Assembly: GCF_001640805.2 (NCBI RefSeq) | Contig: NC_066853.1 | Location: 27,978,378-28,042,377 of the forward strand | Direction of reading: 5' to 3' | Source: Lates calcarifer | Taxonomy: Eukaryota > Chordata > Actinopteri > Centropomidae | Length of the DNA: 64,000 bases | In this document: piece after piece, positions 48,701 to 64,000 of the stretch | Numbering within the stretch: position 1 is the first letter of the stretch | Layout: each line of letters starts with the position of its first letter | Made by a program: the position numbers and the translations under genes | Notes under the pieces: model-generated | Told to the model about the DNA's origin: nothing | The model's input: only the letters and a program-made list of their open reading frames with translations | The model's database searches: none

Positions 48701-50271
48701 GCATCTTGACTCTCCCGGTTATCTGTTGTACACGAAGGCCACAATACCAACTTTCAGGGACGACATAAGCTAATGGCAGTTTATTTTAGGAGGCTACGTA
48801 CTGATAATACAGACAATGGGAATATTTGTCGCTCGCAATGAATAATCTTGTAGGCATTGTCTCGTGCCGTGTGTAGCTCAGTTCTATCGTTAAGAAAACC
48901 GCCGTGTACGACCACTCCATCACAACATAGACCGGCCAATGGAATTAGTTAGCCAACAACTATGAAGCCCCAACTTAAAACTGCACCGTTTAATGTTTCC
49001 TTGCTGTGAGGTACGGAATGCTACATTGTGCATATCAAAGTTAGAGCCAAACGAGTCTCTTTAGCTTTGCATGTCTCAATTCTCAACACACCACTCTGCT
49101 GCAAAATGATGTGCCTTAGCTAACACAGTACAGACCGTCTTTGAAAGAAAATAAACGAAACTGGTTGCCGACAGGATAGCAGGCAATGGGAACAATTTAT
49201 AGAAACTGAAACTTACTATGTCATGATAGGTGCGGAATTTGAATACCGAATTCACCAGAAAACACTGAACATCCACAGAAGACCTGATGCCAAATAATAA
49301 CAAGCACTACGCTTTGCCAATCGGGCAGTAATGGTTAACTGGCATTTATGTCGCGAGTCTGGCGTAATATTGCCAGGAATTGAATCGCGTGCAGTAGGTG
49401 GCTGTGACCTGACGCTAATATTACACCACAAGGAATAAAGCATGGCTGGCAGGGGAGGCCGCAGTGCAGGACACAAATATTAAGGTAGCAGGCTAAGCCA
49501 GCATACTGATTATTATGCTAAAACGTCTATGAACATAGACACGAATTAAAATGTCAAGGCAGCTCAGCGCACGATTCTTCCACTGCATTATCTTTGGCCC
49601 AATGACTATGACCGTTGGTTGGTTACATGACTAAAGCCTCGTGTTTAGGACGACTTCAGAGTTTGGTTTCACCAAATGATCACCGGGTTAGGCCACAACA
49701 TAAAGGCATTGCATAACACAGCTTAAAACGCAACCAAATGCAGCACTGAGGGCAAGTGCCAGACCGACGCAGGGTTAAAGGACATTTAAAGCTCAAGCGT
49801 GGTTCTGTCCTGTCTGGGCCTCAGACCTCCACATTAGCTTGCTAGCCGCCCTGGGGAAAATGGTAGCCAACAGCAATCTCACTGCTGACATCCTTTACGC
49901 ATTTGTTACAATTAAAGACACATGGCCGAGTTGTTAGTAAGTGCATAGATTCCACAGAAAAGAAGAAATGAGGGTAATTTAAGTTACACAACGGGGACAG
50001 AGGTTAGCTGGAGTGTGCTGAAAGATAAAGATGTGTAGGCTAGTTGTTCAATGACATGGGATTACTGCACTCATTTGGTGACACAGTAAGCTACTGGTAG
50101 CTCACAGAAACACGGGGAAATGTCAGTAAACTGGTGTTTAATATTATGCGTGTAGTACACCCCTGTGAGTGGATTTGAACTAAATCATACTGTGTGGACA
50201 TGATACAGATGGCTATAGACTAGCATGCTGTAAATGCGCTCTTTCCTAACTAGACTTTTTAGTTTACTTAC
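45350..50271 (-). other. akap1: Predicted first (5' UTR) intron of AKAP1
   Basis: The acceptor TTTAACTTTCAG lies 25 nt before the AKAP1 start codon. A matching strong donor GTAAGT is found at 50,271 (minus strand); a second possible donor GTAAGT is at 49,216. The intron contains a (GA)n run at 45,665-45,700 and a C run near 46,309. I recognise no coding sequence in 45,700-48,600. Confidence 0.5.
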
Positions 50272-50720
50272 AGTGTTTTACGTTCCTTGGTGTCGCCACG
50301 TTGAAAGCGATACTGATAATGTGAATATTTCAAATGTGTCCCCGTGGAAAGTCAATCTCTCCTCCCCACGTGTTGACCGACTAGCATCAGCCTAAAAAAA
50401 AAACAGACTAAACAGCTGGTCAAATCTCGCGATACTCAGACGTTCAAACCGCATGTGGTCTCGCGTTAATTGAGAATGCAGTAAATGTACCTATTTCAGA
50501 CAGGCACCCTTCTACATTCATCTGATAGTAATTGAAGATGTTAAACGTAAAAGTTATGACGGTAGTCTTACTTGGTTGGACCTGGGAACACAGCATTTCA
50601 GCACGGCACAAATCTGAATTAATGTGTTGTTCCGAGTTCTGCCTGCCTGCCGAGAACTGCATGGCCATCGCGGGAATGACTATAAATTGTACTGATTCCT
50701 AAGGCGGTGCAAAAGTGTTT
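48650..50720. promoter_or_regulatory. CpG-richer region, likely AKAP1 promoter
   Basis: By eye, CpG dinucleotides are far denser here than in the rest of the window, with TCTCGCGATA near 50,426, TCTCGCGTTA near 50,459 and CACGTG near 50,367. There is little repeat content. A candidate non-coding first exon of AKAP1 would end at 50,272 with donor ACACT|GTAAGT and start somewhere around 50,390-50,470. No TATA box is obvious. The region could also serve a plus-strand transcript. Confidence 0.5.
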
Positions 50721-50795
50721 GTCGGGTTTATCAACGGCGGTAACTTATTTGACGTCTATAGATTATGAACAATGTTCATCATTGATATCCAGTCA

Positions 50796-50796
<1 letters not shown>

Positions 50797-50876
<80 letters not shown>
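50797..50876. repeat. (CA)n(TA)n compound microsatellite
   Basis: A CA run followed by a TA run, the reversed order of the array at 24,198-24,262. Confidence 0.9.
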
Positions 50877-50878
<2 letters not shown>

Positions 50879-51120
50879 TAAGTAAAGAGAAACAACACTC
50901 CATCATTACTTTAAGACATAAAGGTCAGTCACTCTGAAAAATTTCAAGAACTTTGAATGTATCTTCAAGTGCAGTCGGGAAAACCATCAAATGCTGTGAT
51001 GAAACTGGCTCTGCTGCAGAGGATAAGTTCATTAGAGTTAACAGCCTCAGAAACTGCTAATTAACAACACCTCAGATTAGAGCCCACATAAACTCTACAC
51101 AGAGTTCAAGTATGTGACAG

Positions 51121-52670
51121 TTCAATTCAATTTTCAATTAAATTCAATTTTATTTATATAGCCCCATATCACAACAAAAGTCATCTCAAGGCACTTTTCA
51201 TACAGAGCAGGTCTAGATCATACTCTTTAAAATAGGTATTTACAGAGAGAGACCCAACAAATCCCACCATGAGCAGCACTAGGTGACATTGGCAAGGAAA
51301 AACTTCCTTTTAAGAGGCAGAAACCTCGAGCAGAGGTGGGCGGCCATCTGCCTCGACCGGTTGGGTTAAGAAGGGGGGGGGGGGTAGAGAATAGCGAGAG
51401 AAGAGCATAGTATAACACAGGTTCTACATAAAACCTAAGGTGATGCCAATAATACAGCAGTAGTAATGATAGTAATGATAATTAAAGTATTAACTGCTAA
51501 CATAGCAATACAACTAATAGCAGTATAAGTAATTTCTAATTATAGCAGCAGGTGTTGAGTGGAGTTGTAGGAGCAGCAGGAGACTTGTCATCACAGATCA
51601 GACTCTACAGCTCCAGAGGCTCCAGAAGTACCTGCAGAAAGAGACAGAAGACGAGAGAGAGACAGAAGAGCACAATACCACAGGAAAGGGGAGATATTGA
51701 GTTAGTAACAGGTTTATGGGATATGAATCCATACTGTGGGGAGAGGGAGGGAGAGAGAGAGAGAGAAGCTCAGCGCATCATGGGAGATCTCCCAGCAGTC
51801 TAGGCCTATAGCAGCATAACTAAGGGATGGTTCAAGCCTGAGCCAACCCTAACTATAAGCTTTATCAAAGAGGAAGGTTTTAAGCCTACTCTTAAAGGTG
51901 CAGAGGGTGTCTGCCTCCCGAACCGAAACTGGGAGAAGGTTCCACAGTAGAGGAGCCTGATAGCTGAAGGCTCTGCCTCCCATTCTACTCCTGGAAACTC
52001 TGGGAACCACCAGTAAACCAGCATTCTGGGAGCGCAGAGTCCTAGTGGGATTGTTGAGGACTATGAGAGGTAAGATGGAGCCTGACCATTAAGGGTTTTG
52101 TATGTGAGGAGGAGGATTTTGAATTCTATTCTGGATTTGACTGGGAGCCAATGTAGAGAGGCTAACACAGGAGAAATATGGTGTCTTTTCCTAGTTCCTG
52201 TCAGTAATTGTGCTGCAGCATTTTGAATCAGCTGCAGAGTCTTTAGAGACTTGTTGGGACAGCCTGATAATAATGAATTACAGTAGTCCAGGACATATCC
52301 TGGTCAAAGATAACTCCCAGATTCTTTACAGTGGAGTTGGGAGCCAGGGCAATGCCGTCTAATGGAACTACATCATTAGAAAATTTATTTCTGATGTGTT
52401 CAGGACCAATTATGATGACTTCAGTTTTATCTGACTTCAGTAGTAAAAAGTTGCTTGTCATCCAAGTTTTAATGTCCCTAAGACAAGCCTGGAGTTTGGC
52501 TAGCTGATTGGTTTCGTTAGGCTCCATTGACAGATAAAGCTGTGTATCATCTGCATATCAATGGAAATTTATGGAGTGTTTCCTGATTATATTGCCCATG
52601 GGAAGCATATACAGAGTGAAGAGGATTGGTCCAAGCACTGACCCTTGTGGAACTCCATGTCTAACATGAT
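51121..52670 (-). mobile_element. L2-type LINE copy, 5'-truncated and decayed
   Basis: The 3' tail with TTTTATTTATATAGCCCC (reverse orientation) is at 51,145-51,170. The 3' UTR block with AAAACTTCCTTTTAAGAGGC (about 51,297) and GGCGGCCATCTGCC is shared with the copy at 2,362. Broken RT text on the minus strand includes SNFLLLKSDKTEVIIIGPEH and TVKNLGVIFD (52,290-52,470), and [19 protein letters not shown] near 52,600-52,660. It ends abruptly at about 52,670 against a GATAATGAATGAATG tail of another repeat. Confidence 0.85.
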
Positions 52671-52689
52671 ATGTGGTATAGATAATGAA

Positions 52690-52857
52690 TGAATGAAGGA
52701 ATGGTTTGTTTAACATTTTTTTGTTTATTACATAATTCCATATGTGTTCCTTCATAGTTTTGATGTCTTCAGTATTAATCAACAATGTAGAAAATAATAC
52801 AAATAAAGAAAAACCATTGAATGAGAAGGTCTGTCCAAACTTTTGACTGATACTGTA
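52690..52857 (-). repeat. Tc1-like transposon end fragment
   Basis: Contains GAAAAACCATTGAATGAGAA and GTCTGTCCAAACTTTTGACT (about 52,827), followed by GATACTGTATAT. This is the terminal sequence of a widespread fish Tc1-like family. Only one end is present and there is no transposase. Confidence 0.6.
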
Positions 52858-52869
52858 TATATAAGTGTT

Positions 52870-54430
52870 TAGAGTATTTGTATCAGTTGTTGATGTCATG
52901 ATGATAGAATATACAAACTGAGTATCATCTCCTCACAGCTCAGCTTGCTGGTGGATCATGTTGAACAAAAGTATTGTGTTCTCATGTACTTACAGGTGGT
53001 GTGAGGAACTCACAGTGGGGAATACTACATGATGTTCTGAAAATTTGTTTTGATTGATGTAACATAACATTTATTCCTAACCTAACCTAGGTTCTATGAG
53101 TGGCACCACAACAGTAAAAGTCACCTATGTGGTACCTATTGTTGAGAATGTTTAAGTTTCTAGACAGACTTATTCTGGTTTTCAAAACAACAACAACAAC
53201 AAAACAACAACAACAAAATTACAGTACTGACCTAAGCTAGTCATTATTGGAAATAATTTTTCAAATGAATGTAAACATTCACAAGACATAAATAATACAT
53301 AATGCGTTTATGATTTGCTTATTAAACCAAATGTATTAATTCAGTAACCTACTGAAGCAAAAGAAAGCTACTGGCAATTTTTTTAATCAAGCTATCAGTC
53401 TTATCTATCTGATAAGAACAATATGAAATGGCGATGCATTTTAGCTAGTCCTCATGTAATGTAAAAGTCCATGTCTGTGTCTGTACATGAAAATACTCAG
53501 TGAACCTTTATAATATGAAGGAACAAATTTCAGACAAAGCCAGCTGGCGCAAAAACACATTTATTAGCAATAGTGAAATAATCTTACATTTGCAAACAAG
53601 AACTTTTTATTTTTTGTGTGTGCTGCGTATACTGGTGAGAAATGAGTAATCCAGAGGGAAAACTAAAAAAAGACCAGTGCCACTGTGTTGGAGTTTTCCT
53701 TGGAGAATGAGAGGCTTCTATGTGTCCGAAAGGAAGTCTTTGACCACTGTCTGCACACGGACAGCCCATCAAGTCCCCCTGGACCAAGTGGCCTGAGGGT
53801 TGGTTTGGCCTGCTGTGGTCAACTTGACAAGCTATAATATAGGACGCAGAGATGAATCCATGCATCAGGCACAGCTCTCACCCTCCTTACAGATTCAAAA
53901 ATGATATGGCAACATGCATAGAAACAGTCTACCTGCTTCTCCACAGATAACCTTTTAGTTGCCTTGCGAAATGGATTTGTTTTCATGGTCAGAAAAAAAG
54001 TGAGGGTGGAGCAGAGAGGAAGACAAAGCAAAATTTTATATATAAGCAACATGCTTGCCAGTATGGAACCAGGTCAGTTAAAAACACAAGCTAAAACACT
54101 CAGCATACTGATCACTGGTAGCAAAGTAGCTGATAAGCTAATAGTGTGACACAAGTTTGGGCTACACAGTTTGTATGTCTCATGTCTTTGTGGAGGAATA
54201 GCAATAACTGATATCTCTATTCAGATAGCTAACCTCCTCCTAGATGAACATAGTGGCCAAATGTATAACTAGTGCGGTATCTATTACATCATTAAATAGG
54301 GCTACCTTCCAAAATTAGCAGTCTGGTGGTTTGCTTGTGGACAGCCAACAGTCAAAGGTTGACTGTCCACTTTACAGTGGTGTCAATATCCCAAGGATGA
54401 GGCACTCATGTAAAGAGAAAGCTGATATTT
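52870..54430. other. Intergenic, no recognisable gene
   Basis: Contains a (CAA)n run at 53,188-53,217. Short frames here show no recognisable domain. Confidence 0.5.
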
Positions 54431-54439
54431 GATCAGGAC

Positions 54440-55740
54440 CTGGTAGTAAATAGAATCAATTGGTGGTGGATGGTGGTGGACAGACCTGGTAAATGCAAAC
54501 AGTAGTGTGGGTGAACTGCAAACATTTGGCTGAGGCACTTTGCATGGTTTCCGCTCCCACCTCGAGGAATCTTGAATGAGGTTATTATTGCACAGTGGAA
54601 GGAACACTGGGGTGAACTAAACTGACTGACCAACAGACACTACCTTCCATAAAGGCGGTGACAGGCTCGGACAAAGCCTCATTCAAATCTCCATGAGGTT
54701 TCACTGAGGTAGTCAATAAGTCCTACAGTGACAAGGCACCTGGGATAAATGAGATTTGTCCTGAGATGCTGAAGGGTCTGGACACTGTTGGGATATCTTG
54801 GTTGACATGTCTCTTCATTTTCATAAAGAGGTCAGGGATAGTGCCTTTGAAATGGCAGACAGGGGTGGTGGCTCCCATTTTCAAAAAAGGGATCAGAGGG
54901 TGTGCTCCAGTTTTCAGTGTTTCACATTACCCAGCCTCTCCAGGAATGTATATACCAGGGCACTGGAAAAAAGATGGTAGGGGGTTTATCGAGCCTCAGT
55001 TTCAGAACAATGAGGAGCCTCAGAACAATGAGGAGTCCATTCTGGTCATGGAACAATGGATCAACGCTTCACCTTGTAAATTGCTGGCTGGGTCATGGAA
55101 GCTTGCCCATCAAGTCTACATGTGTTTTGTGGACTTGAAGAAGGTTTATGACAGGGTTGGTTGTGGTAGACACTGCTGGAGGCTGCTGGGGCAAGGCCAT
55201 TACTTCCAACCACTCAGCCCTTGTATAAACAAGGAGAAGGCTTTGTCTGAATTATCCTCAAGAAATCAGTGGATGTTGGGCTCTCTCAAGCTTTTGCATT
55301 GTCACCTATTCTATTTGCAATTTTCATAGCCACAATCTTGACATAGAGCTGAGATTAAGTATCAGAATAAGTATCTGGGCCCCTTTAAAGACCATTCTTG
55401 TGAAGACGGAGCTGAGAGTGAAGGCATAGCACCAGATTTACTGGTTGATGTACCATCCAGCACTCATTAATAGTAATGAGGTTTGGTTTATGAATGACAG
55501 ACTAGGATCTCAAGTGGCAATATTGAGTTCACCCTAATGAGGCTCACCCTTACAGATAGAATGATGGAGCATGGAGGAGAATAACAGCTCTTTCATGTTA
55601 AAAGGAGCCAGTTGAGGTGGTCTGGACAACCAATTCATCAAGAAGTGCCTATATGTGGAAGTGTTCCAGGAATGTCTAAGGTGGAAGTGTCCAGTATCCT
55701 TGTAATGTGCAGTTGAGATGCATTCAACTTTTTCATAATA
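54440..55740 (+). mobile_element. LINE reverse-transcriptase fragment (RTE/L1-like group)
   Basis: The plus strand reads DKAPGINEICPEMLKGLDTV (about 54,730-54,790), ISWLTCLFIFIKRSGIVPLK and WQTGVVAPIFKKG, then LAHQVYMCFVDLKKVYDRVG (about 55,100-55,160), where FVDLxKVYD is the first catalytic aspartate block. A sequence repetition (QFQNNEEPQNNEE, about 55,000) and frame changes interrupt it. The second YADD/FADD block is not readable. Clade assignment is uncertain. Confidence 0.65.
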
Positions 55741-55759
55741 ATACATTATTCCAATAAAA

Positions 55760-56315
55760 CATCAAACTTCAGATAGCACCAAACATGACTGTAGGAGCAT
55801 GTTGCACCCATGTGGCATTACTGGATATAGCGTGAAAACAAAAGAATAATGATACATTAATGAATCTATTTTGATTAAATACATTTAAATTGCATATATA
55901 TGTAATACTTAAGACAATACAGCACAGTATTAACATAATTAAAGCAAACAATTTGTATTTCTACTAAGATCTTAGAAATTATGGAAGTAGAAAAAATTAC
56001 CAAATGTATTGTAATTTGTATGTAATCATTACAGAGCTTAATTTACAACTATCACCATGTTAAAAACTATTTAACTCAAACAATGATTAGATTGATACAC
56101 TGAAAATAAATGTTTTGGGACTCAAATTCAGTCATAAGACAACAAAAACTAGCTCAAACAGACTGCTTTCATCCATTGTACAGATATAATGATATATTAT
56201 CACTGAAAAAATATAATTCATTTACACTCTTTCAGACACAATATATCACACTTATTCTCCAGTGCAACAGTTTGTCCTCAGGTTTTTTTGGTTAATAGAG
56301 GAATGTAAACACTTT
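55760..56315. other. Intergenic AT-rich DNA
   Basis: Between the LINE fragment and the ABCG4 3' UTR. Nothing is supported. Confidence 0.5.
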
Positions 56316-56694
56316 TTTATTGGCACATCTGCCTTGTTATAAAAAGATTTCTGTTTTACAAGAATATGAAATGCTGCTGAAAGTGGCTCAGTATCTTTGC
56401 CCTCCTTATGACTAATCTGGTTTTGAGTGCAGATGTTAAGTTCTAATGTCTGAGGTAAAAAAGATAAAAAGATATATGTTTATTTATGACTCTTCTATGC
56501 TATGCATTGTCAGTCACTGCCCTCTATAGTTGCTGGCAGTAAACAGATCAGAATTTATAATCTGTCATTTTAGCAGCAATGTGCAAAATGGAAATGAAAC
56601 AAATTCCCACATGACAGAGATTGGCTTTTTTGGGCCTTGAAACAAGGTCCGGTTTGCAATGATATTAAGGAGAGCCTTTAGAGCCAAATGAAAC
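56316..56694 (-). other. abcg4: ABCG4 3' UTR with polyadenylation signals
   Basis: On the minus strand AATAAA occurs at 56,479-56,484 and 56,316-56,321, about 210 and 375 nt after the stop codon. Which one is used cannot be told from the sequence. Confidence 0.5.
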
Positions 56695-63917
<7,223 letters not shown>

Positions 63918-64000
63918 CTAAACAGAGAGAGACAGACATACAGAAGGAACACTAATGAGCAGTTGGTAATTTATCATAAAAGATGTAGAAGCGTAAGGAT

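Overview
This window looks like nuclear DNA from a ray-finned fish. Two vertebrate genes can be rebuilt exon by exon, with GT-AG introns and reading frames that close. The DNA between and inside them is packed with families typical of teleosts: L2, Rex1-like, L1, DIRS, Tc1/mariner, pogo, tRNA-derived SINEs and dinucleotide microsatellites. The species cannot be named from the sequence. The repeats suggest a percomorph-like fish, which is inference.

Layout. Positions 1-22,000 hold no gene I can name. There is a weak candidate terminal exon at 230-406, an L2 LINE with a long open reverse-transcriptase ORF (2,362-4,865), Tc1 and mariner fragments, a long inverted-repeat element (12,532-13,254), a tRNA-derived SINE, a Rex1-like LINE and a second, decayed L2. 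Positions 22,000-26,267 contain possible 3' UTR sequence and one element with terminal inverted repeats. From 26,268 to 45,324 on the minus strand lies a complete AKAP1 coding sequence: ten coding exons, 2,571 nt, 856 residues plus stop. Its introns hold a Tc1-like element, a 3.2-kb DIRS remnant, a pogo-type element, and an L1 fragment split by a Tc1-like insertion. The probable AKAP1 promoter and a non-coding first exon lie in a CpG-richer stretch around 48,650-50,720.

Positions 51,121-55,740 are mostly LINE debris. From 56,695 to 63,917, also on the minus strand, are the last nine coding exons of an ABCG1/ABCG4-type half transporter, best matched to ABCG4 (416 residues visible). Its first 230 or so residues lie beyond the right edge. 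One large ABCG4 intron (59,507-63,263) contains a Rex1-like LINE, a SINE, two opposed copies of another fish repeat and a perfect 20-bp hairpin.

The two genes are transcribed in the same direction but have unrelated jobs. AKAP1 tethers protein kinase A and RNA to the mitochondrial outer membrane. ABCG4 is a sterol-exporting membrane transporter. I found no previously undescribed system. The most interesting material is nested transposition that can be dated by target-site logic, the DIRS remnant inside AKAP1, a 20-nt G tract predicted in the AKAP1 3' UTR, and several perfect palindromes.
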